Positions 8,806-16,863 of a stretch of DNA of 34,244 nucleotides are shown in pieces. The stretch covers positions 1 to 34,244 of the forward strand of contig JBHGBF010000027.1 of NCBI GenBank assembly GCA_041946865.1, given 5' to 3'. A program made the translations under genes and the position numbers. How positions within the stretch are numbered: the stretch's first letter is position 1; each line of letters opens with the position of its first letter. The DNA comes from RPQK01 sp041946865 (GTDB lineage Bacteria > Acidobacteriota > UBA6911 > RPQK01). The notes beneath the pieces are model-generated. The model did no database searches, was not told the origin of the DNA, and worked only from the letters and a program-made list of their open reading frames with translations.

Positions 8806-10305
8806 ATGATCATGGCCCGTCTCTTTCTGATCGTCCTGATCGCGTCTTCGTTCCTGCCTGGTCAGTCCCGGCAGGATGCCAAGGCCCTTTCGGACGAGGC
8901 TCATCAGGCGCTCGCGTCTGGACACTACCCGCAAGCCATTGGGCTTTATCAAAAGCTGATCAAGCTCTATCCGAATGTGCCGGGCCTGAAGATGAATCTG
9001 GGGATGGCTTATTACTTGTCGGGCGACTATCAAAAAGCGGTGGCGCCATTAGCGGCTGCCGCCGGCTCGGGTCAGCCCGACTTGATCCCCGCCTCGATGT
9101 TTCTTGGTTCGAGCTATGTGCTGACCGGTCAGCCGGCGAAAGCCGTCAGGGTCCTTGAGCGCTATCTCAAGCACAAGCCGGACGATTCCCGGGCCCGCGA
9201 GGCTCTGGGAGACGCGTTTCGAGATCTGGGCAGGCGTCGTGAGGCCGCTAAACAGTATCGAAAGCTGGTGGAGCTTGACGCCTCGAGCACCAAGGGATGG
9301 TACGAGTTGGGAAAGGCCTATGAGGCGCTGGCCGGACAGGCTTTTGACACTCTCGAGCAGCGTGCGCCTGACTCCGCGTACGTCCTGGCTCTGATAGCCG
9401 ATGCACGGGTGGTTCGACAGCAATATCGGAGCGCCTTCTACTTCTACCGGAAGGCCTTGCAGGCGAACCCCAGGATGCGGGGCATCCACGTCGCCCTCAG
9501 CCGCGTGTACCGGGCGACCGGACACGAGGACTGGGCGGCCGTAGAGGAGCAGAAGGAGACGGCGCTCGGTCTCCCGGACTGCCAGAAGGAAAAGATCGTC
9601 TGCGACTTCCTGGAAGGCCGCATGCTGGAGGTCGCGCAGGCAGCAAAGAAGATGGCCACGCCTGAGGGCCTGTATTGGGTGTCTCAGGTCTACAATCAAC
9701 TGGCCGTTCAAGCGTTTGAGAGGTTGTCGGCGTTTCCCGATTCTCTCGAATGGCGCCAACTGCGCGCGGAGGTTCACGAAAATCAGGGAGACTATCTGGA
9801 GGCCGCGAAGGAGTGGCGCAAAGTGCTCGAGGCCGCCCCCCGGCATCCTCTCGCCCGGCGCGGCCTGGCGCTGTCGCTTTTCCTGGCCAAAGACCACCAG
9901 GCGGCCAAGGCCGTCATCGACGAGCTGCTCAGACAGGAGCCGCAGTCTTCTCAGTGGAACTACCTGAAAGGCGAGATCTTTCTGGCTCAGGAAAAGGCCG
10001 ACGAGGCCTTGCCTTTTCTTTTAAAGGCCGTTCGGAAGGAGCCCGACTTTCTGCCGGCTCACGCCTCGCTGGGGCGCACCTACCTCGCGCTCGGCCAGCC
10101 GGCGAAAGCGATACCGCACCTGGAACGAGCCCTGCCCAGTGACAGCGACGGCAACCTGCATTACCAGTTAGCGCGGGCCTGTCAGACCATGGGTGACACG
10201 ACGGGGGCCCGGGCCGCCCTCCAGAAGTACCAGGAAATCCAGAGGAAGAATCGGCAGGAAAACGCCCGGCTCGAGCAGGAAGCGGAGATAAGGGCGCCGG
10301 AGTAG
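8806..10305 (+). CDS. Secreted tetratricopeptide repeat protein (second copy)
   Basis: The frame is open from a TTG at 8746, but GGAAG at 8793-8797 sits 8 bases before the ATG at 8806, which opens the signal peptide (MIMARLFLIVLIASSFLPGQS); a second ATG follows at 8812. The mature 480-residue part is TPR helices throughout: SDEAHQALASGHYPQAIGLY near the N-terminus and LGRTYLALGQPAKAIPHLERA near the end. The last 25 residues are charged and probably helical (KYQEIQRKNRQENARLEQE). It diverges from the TPR/CRTAC1 operon through a 154-bp shared promoter region. It converges on another CRTAC1 gene, with a repeat block directly after its TAG. Likely role: extracytoplasmic scaffold. A specific partner is inference only. 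Confidence 0.87.
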   Translation: MIMARLFLIVLIASSFLPGQSRQDAKALSDEAHQALASGHYPQAIGLYQKLIKLYPNVPGLKMNLGMAYYLSGDYQKAVAPLAAAAGSGQPDLIPASMFLGSSYVLTGQPAKAVRVLERYLKHKPDDSRAREALGDAFRDLGRRREAAKQYRKLVELDASSTKGWYELGKAYEALAGQAFDTLEQRAPDSAYVLALIADARVVRQQYRSAFYFYRKALQANPRMRGIHVALSRVYRATGHEDWAAVEEQKETALGLPDCQKEKIVCDFLEGRMLEVAQAAKKMATPEGLYWVSQVYNQLAVQAFERLSAFPDSLEWRQLRAEVHENQGDYLEAAKEWRKVLEAAPRHPLARRGLALSLFLAKDHQAAKAVIDELLRQEPQSSQWNYLKGEIFLAQEKADEALPFLLKAVRKEPDFLPAHASLGRTYLALGQPAKAIPHLERALPSDSDGNLHYQLARACQTMGDTTGARAALQKYQEIQRKNRQENARLEQEAEIRAPE

Positions 10306-10445
10306 AAGGAAGAAGGATGAAGGAGGAAGGATGAAGGAGGAAGAGCTGCCGCGTCCTTTCGCCCGTCCTGCAGTTTTTCATCCTTCGTCCCTCCGCCCCT
10401 TCCTTCATCCCTTCGCCCCTCCGCCCCTTATCCTTCATCCTTCCA
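10306..10445. repeat. Purine-rich then pyrimidine-rich short-repeat block at a convergent gene junction
   Basis: Immediately after the TAG of the TPR gene, the plus strand carries two tandem copies of AAGGATGAAGGAGG (10313-10326 and 10327-10340). After a ~35-bp spacer the complementary motif (TTCATCCTTC-like) recurs several times to 10445. The halves can fold into a long imperfect stem of GGAAG/CTTCC type, so the block could terminate both converging genes. On the minus strand the last repeat copy supplies the TGA of the CRTAC1 gene (GAAGGATGA), so the element has grown exactly up to, or into, that coding end. Confidence 0.75.
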
Positions 10446-12108
10446 CGACGTCCAGCACCTGGTTGGCCTGAACGTCACGAAGGGTCTGGCGGATTCCGCT
10501 CGGCCAGGTGATTTCTATCTTGTCGATCTCCCGGACGTTTCCCAGGCCGAAATGAACGCCGCTGTGCGAGGAGGACGCATACCCGACGGCGGTTGTCATC
10601 ATGTTGTATTGCCCGCCGATGCGGACGCGCGCCCCAATCCCGTCGCGATTGCTTTTCGTGCCTCTCAGGCGCAGGATGAGCCACGTGTTTCCGTTGGCGC
10701 CGGTGTTTTGCCACAGTTCGGTCGAGTCTTCGATCGACGTCACGACGACGTCGATTCTTCCGTCCTGGTTGAAGTCGCCGAAGCCAATGCCGCGATGAGC
10801 GCGCCGGGTCTGAAAGCCGGGGCCAAGGGCGGCAGAGACATCCCGAAAGGCGCCGTCTCTGGTGTTGAGGAAGACACTGTTCGGTTGCTTGTATTCACGG
10901 GCCTCGAACTGCTCAATCAGATCGTTCACATGAGAGTTGGCGGTGAACAGGTCCTTCCAGCCGTCATTGTCGAGGTCAAAGAGGCCGTTTCCCCAGGCGC
11001 TCAGCCGGATCGAAAGGGCGCCCATCCGGGTGGCGTAGGTCTTGTCTTCGAACCACCCTTGCCCGCTGTTGCGGAAGACCGGAAAGGTCTCGCCCGCCAG
11101 TGCGGTGACCGCGAGGTCCGGAAGGCCGTCGTTGTCATAGTCTCGAAAGTCCACTCCCATGCTGGCGATGGGTTTCCCGTGTTCGCGCAGCGCGGTTCCT
11201 GACAGAAGGCCCACTTCCTCGAAGGTGCCGTCGCCTCGGTTTCGGAAGAGTGAATTCGGTAGATTGTCGTTGGTTACGAAAGCGTCCAGAAAACCATCGC
11301 GATCATAGTCTTCAAAGGCGACGCTCATCCCGCGACCCGGGTAGGCCCCGATTCCTGAAGGCGTGGTGACGTCTTCGAAGCTGCCGTCTCCGCGATTCCT
11401 GTAAAGCTGGTTGTTGACACCTTTATAGTATTTGGGGTGACAGTACACGCGGATGTTCCGGGCCCGGTCACCACAGAAGGGTTCTTTTTCCGGGCTCCAT
11501 TCGACGTAATTGACGACGAACAGATCGAGAAACCCGTCGTTATTGTAGTCGAACCACCCGGCGGCGACCGACCAGAGATCGCTCTTGATGCCCGCGGAGC
11601 GCGTGACTTCTTCAAATGTCCCTCTGCCGGTATTCCGATACAGCAGATTGTGAAAAACGCCGGTGACAAACAGGTCGATATCGCCGTCGTTATCGTAGTC
11701 GCCCGCTGCCACGCCCATGGAATAGCCTTCTCCCTGGAGGCCGGCTTGGGCCGTCACGTCCTTAAACTTCATGCCGCCCTGATTGCGGTAGAGCCGGTTG
11801 AAGTACTTGGGATCCTCTTTTTTCAGGGAGGGGATGACGGCGCCGTTGGCGAAGAAGATGTCGAGGAGGCCGTCACTGTCGAAGTCTAAGACCCCGATCC
11901 CGCCGGTCATTGGCTCGATCATGTATTTTTTCGGAGAGCAGAAATTCTCGAGGACAAAGCTCAGCCCGGCTTCCTGGGAAACGTCCTCAAAACCGACCGG
12001 TACTGGCACCGGAGTGGCGGCGAGGGCTGTCAGGACAACAAATGCAGCCGCGGTGCAGGAAGCATGCCTGCGTGTCCAGCCGTTGACGAGTCTGCTTCTT
12101 GATCCCAT
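10435..12108 (-). CDS. CRTAC1-family FG-GAP/VCBS repeat protein with ASPIC/UnbV domain
   Basis: 557 residues. AAGGTG lies about 9 bases before the ATG. A hydrophobic segment at about 14-33 (SCTAAAFVVLTALAATPVPV) is the export signal. Seven propeller-type metal loops are readable in order: DFDSDGLLDIFFANG, DYDNDGDIDLFVTG, DYNNDGFLDLFVVNY, DYDRDGFLDAFVTND, DYDNDGLPDLAVT, DLDNDGWKDLF, DFNQDGRIDVVVTS. The C-terminus is a canonical ASPIC/UnbV domain (LRGTKSNRDGIGARVRI, HFGLGNVREIDKIEITWPSG). It starts 24 bp after the GWxTD gene stop on the same strand, so the two are probably co-transcribed. The final residues VVEG and stop are encoded in a repeat motif. Role inferred: secreted propeller. It is more canonical than its relative at 5374-7263. 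Confidence 0.92.
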   Translation of the reverse strand: MGSRSRLVNGWTRRHASCTAAAFVVLTALAATPVPVPVGFEDVSQEAGLSFVLENFCSPKKYMIEPMTGGIGVLDFDSDGLLDIFFANGAVIPSLKKEDPKYFNRLYRNQGGMKFKDVTAQAGLQGEGYSMGVAAGDYDNDGDIDLFVTGVFHNLLYRNTGRGTFEEVTRSAGIKSDLWSVAAGWFDYNNDGFLDLFVVNYVEWSPEKEPFCGDRARNIRVYCHPKYYKGVNNQLYRNRGDGSFEDVTTPSGIGAYPGRGMSVAFEDYDRDGFLDAFVTNDNLPNSLFRNRGDGTFEEVGLLSGTALREHGKPIASMGVDFRDYDNDGLPDLAVTALAGETFPVFRNSGQGWFEDKTYATRMGALSIRLSAWGNGLFDLDNDGWKDLFTANSHVNDLIEQFEAREYKQPNSVFLNTRDGAFRDVSAALGPGFQTRRAHRGIGFGDFNQDGRIDVVVTSIEDSTELWQNTGANGNTWLILRLRGTKSNRDGIGARVRIGGQYNMMTTAVGYASSSHSGVHFGLGNVREIDKIEITWPSGIRQTLRDVQANQVLDVVEG

Positions 12109-12132
12109 TCACGTTGTCACCTTGATTCCGGC

Positions 12133-13806
12133 TTACCTGAGGGCCAGCCTGGTTTCCTCGACGATCGTGAAGTCCTCGGCCGCCTGGACGGTCTGGTTGT
12201 TGGTTCTATCGGCAACCTCCAGTTGGACCTGGTACTTGCCGGGTTCCAGGCCTTCCAGGCTCAGGTGCTTGACCAGGACGACGCGCTGGCTCGAGTAGAA
12301 CTGGAATGGTTCTCCATTCTCGTCGACGGCCTCCCGCAGAAGCTTGCCATCCTTGAAAAGCCGGTAGGCGACACGCAGATCGGGCTTGAGAGTCGACTGA
12401 TCGATAGTCGCGTTGTAGAGCTGGAAATAAAGCCCCAAAGGCATGTTCGGGCTGAAGATCTTGTGGATATTGGGCCGGACCTTGACATCGCCGAGGACGA
12501 ACATGGCGTCGCCTTCCGGCACGGCGCCGAGCGGCTGCACGTAGTCGGAGATCAGCAGAGAGCTGCCCGCCAGCTTGTCCCCGAAGTCCGGCGGAATGAG
12601 CGCCTTCTGTACAACTCCCACCTTCTGTCCATTCAGGTCTTTAAGGACCAGGTCGATACGGTACCGGGTGTGCCGGTCAAGCGGGATCACCTTCTGATAA
12701 ATCGAAGTCCTTTGGATGCCCGTTTGAATCTGGTCATTCCGGTAAGAAGTGACCATCGTGTCTTCAAACTCCAAGGCAATCCTCTTCGTCATGCTGGTGA
12801 TAACTCCGTAAAGTCCGATTCGCGCGGTCTGGTAGTCGCCGTTGGGTTTGAAGGTCAACTCCCGGTTGGAAACCCTCAAAGTGACGGGGACGAGCACCTG
12901 ATCCTCGTTCAGGCGGAAATAGCTTTCAGAAGCCTCGAAGGGAAGCGTCGCGTAACCGATGTTCACTTTCACGATCTGCTTGAGGTCGGGATAGCGGACA
13001 ATGGGAGGCGACTGGACTTTGGCGTAGGCTTCGTACCTGGCGAACGGGACGTCGTTCGACCGGCTGTACCAAAGGTTCGGATTGGCGCCTCCATGGCTGC
13101 CGGCGCCCGGCATCAGCCCTGGACGGTCCGCCCTGGTTGTCAGTCCGCTCTGTTCGGCCAGGGTCTTTCCGGCGCCTGGAAACTGCGTGAGGGCGTCCTT
13201 CTCCCAAGGGAAAACGGCCAGCTGATACTTGTCGGTAAAAGTGGTATCGACGAATTCGAGAACCACGTCATCCCCGATGCCGTCCAGATGCCGGTACCGC
13301 CAGCGCTCGAACGGATACGTGGACGTCACCCCGCCGCCTTCGCTCATCTCCCGGCGGTAAAACCCGCCGCTCGGTCGGGACTCGATCGAGTCGGGCGGGC
13401 CATGCATGATGTAAATCCTGCCGCGATCGGTCATCCAGCCCGGATCACCGCTAGTGAAGTGCTCATCGGCGTACGCGATTCGCCGGTAGTGCTCTTCTTT
13501 GAATTCGTTTTGTGGCGTGCGTGGATCCGGGTCTCGCCGCTGCCAGAACTGCTCGATGAAGCTCTCCCGCTCGGCAGCCGCCGTCAGCTTCTGGAAAACA
13601 GCCTTCTCGTCGTCGGTAATGATGTAGACCACATCTTCCTTCAGCCACTTCTTGTAGTAATCCTGGGACTCCTCCCGGCGCAGGGCCTCAGTGTCCTGCG
13701 CCTGTTGGGCGGCAACCGTAGAAGCCCCAGCGCCGCAAAGAGCCGCCAAAAGAAGCAGAGCGAACGAGACGCGCAACAGGGAAAGGCCTGTGTTCCCGGT
13801 ATTCAT
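12133..13806 (-). CDS. GWxTD-domain secreted protein
   Basis: The open frame reaches 13965, but the ATG at 13806 begins a clear signal peptide (NTGLSLLRVSFALLLLAALCG...AAQQ), giving 557 residues; the upstream codons are unlike protein. The segment DYYKKWLKEDVVYIIT followed by GDPGWMTDRGRIYIMHGPPD is the diagnostic GWxTD region, with GWMTD at residues 123-127. The second half is beta-rich with repeated strand patterns (YRIDLVLKDLNGQKVGVVQ, KYQVQLEVADRTNNQ), probably Ig-like. The family is exported and widespread in Acidobacteriota and related phyla; its biochemical function is not established. It heads an operon with the CRTAC1 gene 24 bp downstream. A TATAAT box lies 43 bp upstream. Confidence 0.9.
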   Translation of the reverse strand: MNTGNTGLSLLRVSFALLLLAALCGAGASTVAAQQAQDTEALRREESQDYYKKWLKEDVVYIITDDEKAVFQKLTAAAERESFIEQFWQRRDPDPRTPQNEFKEEHYRRIAYADEHFTSGDPGWMTDRGRIYIMHGPPDSIESRPSGGFYRREMSEGGGVTSTYPFERWRYRHLDGIGDDVVLEFVDTTFTDKYQLAVFPWEKDALTQFPGAGKTLAEQSGLTTRADRPGLMPGAGSHGGANPNLWYSRSNDVPFARYEAYAKVQSPPIVRYPDLKQIVKVNIGYATLPFEASESYFRLNEDQVLVPVTLRVSNRELTFKPNGDYQTARIGLYGVITSMTKRIALEFEDTMVTSYRNDQIQTGIQRTSIYQKVIPLDRHTRYRIDLVLKDLNGQKVGVVQKALIPPDFGDKLAGSSLLISDYVQPLGAVPEGDAMFVLGDVKVRPNIHKIFSPNMPLGLYFQLYNATIDQSTLKPDLRVAYRLFKDGKLLREAVDENGEPFQFYSSQRVVLVKHLSLEGLEPGKYQVQLEVADRTNNQTVQAAEDFTIVEETRLALR

Positions 13807-13848
13807 GGAATTGACTGTCCCGTCAAGAAAAAGTCGGTAATTGACACC

Positions 13849-13854
13849 ATTATA
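13849..13854 (-). promoter_or_regulatory. Candidate -10 box for the GWxTD operon
   Basis: A perfect TATAAT on the minus strand, 43 bp before the chosen start at 13806. No good -35 hexamer is seen 16-18 bp further up. Between box and start, TTGAC and GTCAA form 5-bp inverted arms (13811-13826), which could be an operator but are short enough to arise by chance. Confidence 0.35.
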
Positions 13855-13976
13855 CACAGACAGGACGCGGTTGGGGCTATTCCGGTTGCGGCGTCGTTGC
13901 AGTCGGACTCTGTAGTGCGCGCTCCGGTCGGGAAGACTCTTGAACCACCTGGCCCTTGGAGACATCCTTAAAGACT

Positions 13977-14492
13977 ATGCGGTTGCTGTTTCTGCTGGTC
14001 TCAATGTGGTCTCTTGGTTTTTCCGGTTTCCTTTCGGCTCCATCGGCGGCGGCAGTCAGGCGCGGTACCGAGTCGCTGGAGAAAGCAATCTACCGGAAGG
14101 TCAACGACTATCGAGCCGGAGAAGGTCTTCGGAGACTGCGCTGGGATGATCGGCTGGCCGGCCAGGCGAGGGAGCACAGTGAGGCCATGGCCCAGGGCAG
14201 AAGAGGGTTTGGCCATGCCCGCTTCAGCCGGCGGATCAAAGCCGCCGGGATCGAATTCACCTCGGCGGGAGAAAATGTCGGTCAGAATCAGGGATTTGAC
14301 GATCCGGCGGATCAGGCGATCGAAGGCTGGCTGCGCAGCCCCGGTCATCGCGCCAATATCGAAGGTCGCTATAATCTGACCGGTGTCGGAGTGGCGCGCA
14401 GCCGCAACGGCACTTTCTTCTTTACTCAGATCTTCATGCTGGCCCCGGATCCCGGGAATAAGTCCGCCAAGCCGGGGACCCTTTCTCGCTGA
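13977..14492 (+). CDS. Secreted CAP-domain (SCP/PR1, YkwD-like) protein
   Basis: 171 residues from the ATG at 13977. A TTG at 13956 would add seven residues but spoils a compact signal peptide (MRLLFLLVSMWSLGFSGFLS). The rest is one CAP domain: helix KVNDYRAGEGLRRLRWDDRL, then GHARFSRRIKAAGI, SAGENVGQNQG, AIEGWLRSPGHRANIEG and the terminal strand GVGVARSRNGTFFFTQIFM. His and Glu in GHARF, SAGEN and SPGHR match the conserved cavity residues of the superfamily. Bacterial CAP proteins are secreted and of diverse, mostly undefined function. It diverges from the GWxTD operon through 170 bp and converges on the ferritin-like gene, with a hairpin between them. Confidence 0.9.
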   Translation: MRLLFLLVSMWSLGFSGFLSAPSAAAVRRGTESLEKAIYRKVNDYRAGEGLRRLRWDDRLAGQAREHSEAMAQGRRGFGHARFSRRIKAAGIEFTSAGENVGQNQGFDDPADQAIEGWLRSPGHRANIEGRYNLTGVGVARSRNGTFFFTQIFMLAPDPGNKSAKPGTLSR

Positions 14493-14518
14493 TCACAAAT
14501 CCGGCGCCGGTTTGTGAT
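14492..14518. terminator. Hairpin between convergent CAP and ferritin-like genes
   Basis: ATCACAAA (14492-14499) pairs with TTTGTGAT (14511-14518) around the self-complementary centre CCGGCGCCGG, with one bulged T. It starts on the last base of the CAP stop codon. There is no long U-run after it on either strand, but its placement at a convergent junction fits a shared terminator. Confidence 0.6.
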
Positions 14519-14548
14519 TGACCCGGGCTCCCGTTTCGATCGCCCCGC

Positions 14549-15070
14549 CTATCCCTCCGCCAGACGCCGGGCTTCGTCGCGGTCATACTCGGCCAGGTAG
14601 CTGATGAACTCCCGGCGGTGACTTTGCTCGTCGGCCATCAGGTCGATGCACATGTCCTGGGTAGCCCAGTCTATCTGATCGCAGATTTCGATGAGCTTTC
14701 GGTACTGCTCGATGGCCTGGTCCTCGGCCTGAATGACTCCGCGGACGACCGAGAGCACGTCGGTGTTGTCCTTAGGCGGCTGAATGGCGCGCTGCTCAGC
14801 CTTGAATTCCAGGCTGCCGGGCACCATTCCGCCGAGAACATGAATGCGCTCGGCAAGCCGGCGTGCATGGGTCAGCTCGCTGTCGATGTCCTCGCTCAGC
14901 GACTCCCGAATCTCTTTGGCTCGAATGCCCTCTAGATTGACCGAGTTGGCGATGTAGTTCAGAATGGTCTCAAGTTCCATCCAATAAGAGCGCGTCAATT
15001 CACGAATGATCTCCCTTACCTTTGTCTGGTCAGCCGGAAGGACTCCGGTTCTGGTCACGGTTTGGGCCAT
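14549..15070 (-). CDS. Ferritin-like di-iron protein
   Basis: 173 residues preceded by AAAGGAG, a strong ribosome-binding site. The protein is a four-helix bundle with the ferritin/bacterioferritin ligand pattern: Glu in WMELETILNY (E32 or E34), ELTH (E65, H68), AEDQAIEQY (E116/E121) and DEQSH (E148, H151). These two ExxH motifs and the spacing between helices fit a dinuclear iron centre. There is no Met in a position that clearly marks the inter-subunit haem site of bacterioferritin, and no signal peptide, so a cytoplasmic iron-binding or peroxide-handling protein is likely. Exact subtype (Bfr, Dps-like, rubrerythrin-like) is not decided. It diverges from the S10 peptidase gene and stands alone. 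Confidence 0.85.
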   Translation of the reverse strand: MAQTVTRTGVLPADQTKVREIIRELTRSYWMELETILNYIANSVNLEGIRAKEIRESLSEDIDSELTHARRLAERIHVLGGMVPGSLEFKAEQRAIQPPKDNTDVLSVVRGVIQAEDQAIEQYRKLIEICDQIDWATQDMCIDLMADEQSHRREFISYLAEYDRDEARRLAEG

Positions 15071-15284
15071 GGCGATACTCCTTTCTGGCGTTTGGCAGGT
15101 AGCTGAGAAGCCTTGAAGCCAGAATACCGCACCAGCCTCCTGGCTGCCAGATCAGCGAGGCCCCGGATCTCTTCCTGGGCCACTTCGCTGGGCAAATGTT
15201 CCGTCCATGTTCCATCTCATCCTGGCTCCCTCCCGATACCCACTTGAATTTCTACCGATCCGGCCTAGAATCGGAGCCACGGAC

Positions 15285-16847
15285 ATGATTCACGCTGATT
15301 CTATGAGCATGCTGACATTTCTTTTGCTGCTGGCCTTTTTCCAGGGACCTGAAAGGCAATCGCCGCCGGCGCGCGCCGAATCGCAGACCCCTGAATCAAG
15401 TCAGACGGCCAAGCCTGCCGAGCAGGCAAAAGCTGAGAAGGAACCGGCGGAGGAAGAGCCGGTTGTGACGAGGCACGAAATGAAGATCGGCGCCCGCGCG
15501 CTCAAATACACCGTCACCACGGGCATGATGCCTCTGAAGAACGAAAAGGGAGAGACCGAAGCACGAATCTTCTTTATCGCGTATGTGGCTGATACGGGGA
15601 CGGGTCCCGAGAAGCGCCCGCTGACCTTTTCTTTCAACGGTGGGCCAGGCTCGTCCTCGGTCTGGCTCCATCTGGGCGCCCTTGGCCCGAAGCGGGTAAA
15701 AATGCTGCCGGACGGCGGGATGCCGGCGCCGCCTTATCAGCTGGTTGACAACGAGCACACGTGGCTGGACGCTACCGACCTGGTCTTCATAGACCCGGTC
15801 GGCACCGGGTACAGCCGTCCCGCCAGGCCGGAGCTCGGCAAGAAATTCTGGGGGTTGCGGGGAGACCTCGAGTCCGTCGGCGAGTTTATCCGGCTGTACC
15901 TGAGCCGTTACGAGCGCTGGAGCTCGCCGTTGTTCATGGTGGGTGAGAGCTACGGCACGACCCGGGCGGCAGGTCTGGCGGGTTACCTGATCGAGCGGGG
16001 CATCGCCTTTAACGGGATCATGCTGGTTTCTTCGATCCTCAACTTCCAGACGGCGGAGTTCGAGAAGGGCAACGACCTGCCGTACGTCCTCTTTCTGCCG
16101 ACGTACACAGCGACGGCCTGGTTTCACAAGAAGCTCGGGCCGGATCTGCAGGCAGATCTCAAAAAGACGCTCGCCGAGGTCGAGCGTTTTGCCAATAGCG
16201 AATACACGCTGGCCCTGGCCAAAGGGGACCTTCTTTCCGATTCCGAACGCGCGGCCGTCGTCAGACAGCTGACGCGCTTTACCGGACTCTCTGAAAGCTA
16301 CATTGCCGCCACGAACCTGAGGATCACCCAGTCGGGCTTCTGCAAAGAACTGCTGCGGGCCGAGAGGCGGACAGTTGGCCGGCTTGACAGCCGATTCAAG
16401 GGGATTGATGAGAGGGCGGTCGGGGAACGTCCCGAATTTGACCCCAGCATGGCCGCGATCCGGCCGCCGTACACTGCGATGTTCAACGACTACGTGCGCC
16501 GGAGTCTGGGGTACAAGACCGACCTTCACTACTACATTCTGGGGGGCGGGATCACTACTCCCTGGGAATTCCCGCAGGGGCAGTTCCCGGACACGAGCGA
16601 AGCGCTGCGGTCGGCCTTTTCCAAGAACCCGTCGATGAAATTGTTTGTGGCTTCCGGCTACTACGACCTGGCGACTCCTTATTCCGCGACGCGGTACACG
16701 CTGTCTCACATGGGCCTCGACCCGAGTCAGGTCTCGCGCATAACGACCGCGGATTACGAAGCCGGGCACATGGTTTACATCCACGAGGGAGAATTGGCGA
16801 GGCTGAAGAAAGACATGGCCGCCTTCGTGGCAACGGCCGTGCCGTAG
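15285..16847 (+). CDS. Secreted serine carboxypeptidase, peptidase family S10
   Basis: CGGAG lies 8 bases before the ATG at 15285, chosen over the open frame from 15207; this gives 520 residues with a hydrophobic signal (MLTFLLLLAFFQG) and a low-complexity Pro/Glu/Ala linker. The alpha/beta-hydrolase core shows family marks: FSFNGGPGSSSVWLHLG (oxyanion region, about 119-125), DPVGTGYSRP, and the nucleophile elbow GESYG with Ser222. The acid is Asp461 in SGYYDLATPY and the histidine is His495 in EAGHMVYIH. S10 enzymes release C-terminal residues from peptides, typically at acidic pH. The protein should act in the periplasm or outside. It converges on the permease gene with only 16 bp between stops. 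Confidence 0.94.
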   Translation: MIHADSMSMLTFLLLLAFFQGPERQSPPARAESQTPESSQTAKPAEQAKAEKEPAEEEPVVTRHEMKIGARALKYTVTTGMMPLKNEKGETEARIFFIAYVADTGTGPEKRPLTFSFNGGPGSSSVWLHLGALGPKRVKMLPDGGMPAPPYQLVDNEHTWLDATDLVFIDPVGTGYSRPARPELGKKFWGLRGDLESVGEFIRLYLSRYERWSSPLFMVGESYGTTRAAGLAGYLIERGIAFNGIMLVSSILNFQTAEFEKGNDLPYVLFLPTYTATAWFHKKLGPDLQADLKKTLAEVERFANSEYTLALAKGDLLSDSERAAVVRQLTRFTGLSESYIAATNLRITQSGFCKELLRAERRTVGRLDSRFKGIDERAVGERPEFDPSMAAIRPPYTAMFNDYVRRSLGYKTDLHYYILGGGITTPWEFPQGQFPDTSEALRSAFSKNPSMKLFVASGYYDLATPYSATRYTLSHMGLDPSQVSRITTADYEAGHMVYIHEGELARLKKDMAAFVATAVP

Positions 16848-16863
16848 TCCCGCACCAGGTTTC

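Noticed and set aside
12223..13971. 582-codon open frame on the plus strand
   Set aside because: It is antisense to the GWxTD gene, has no signal peptide or domain, and is out of keeping with the divergent promoter region it would cross.
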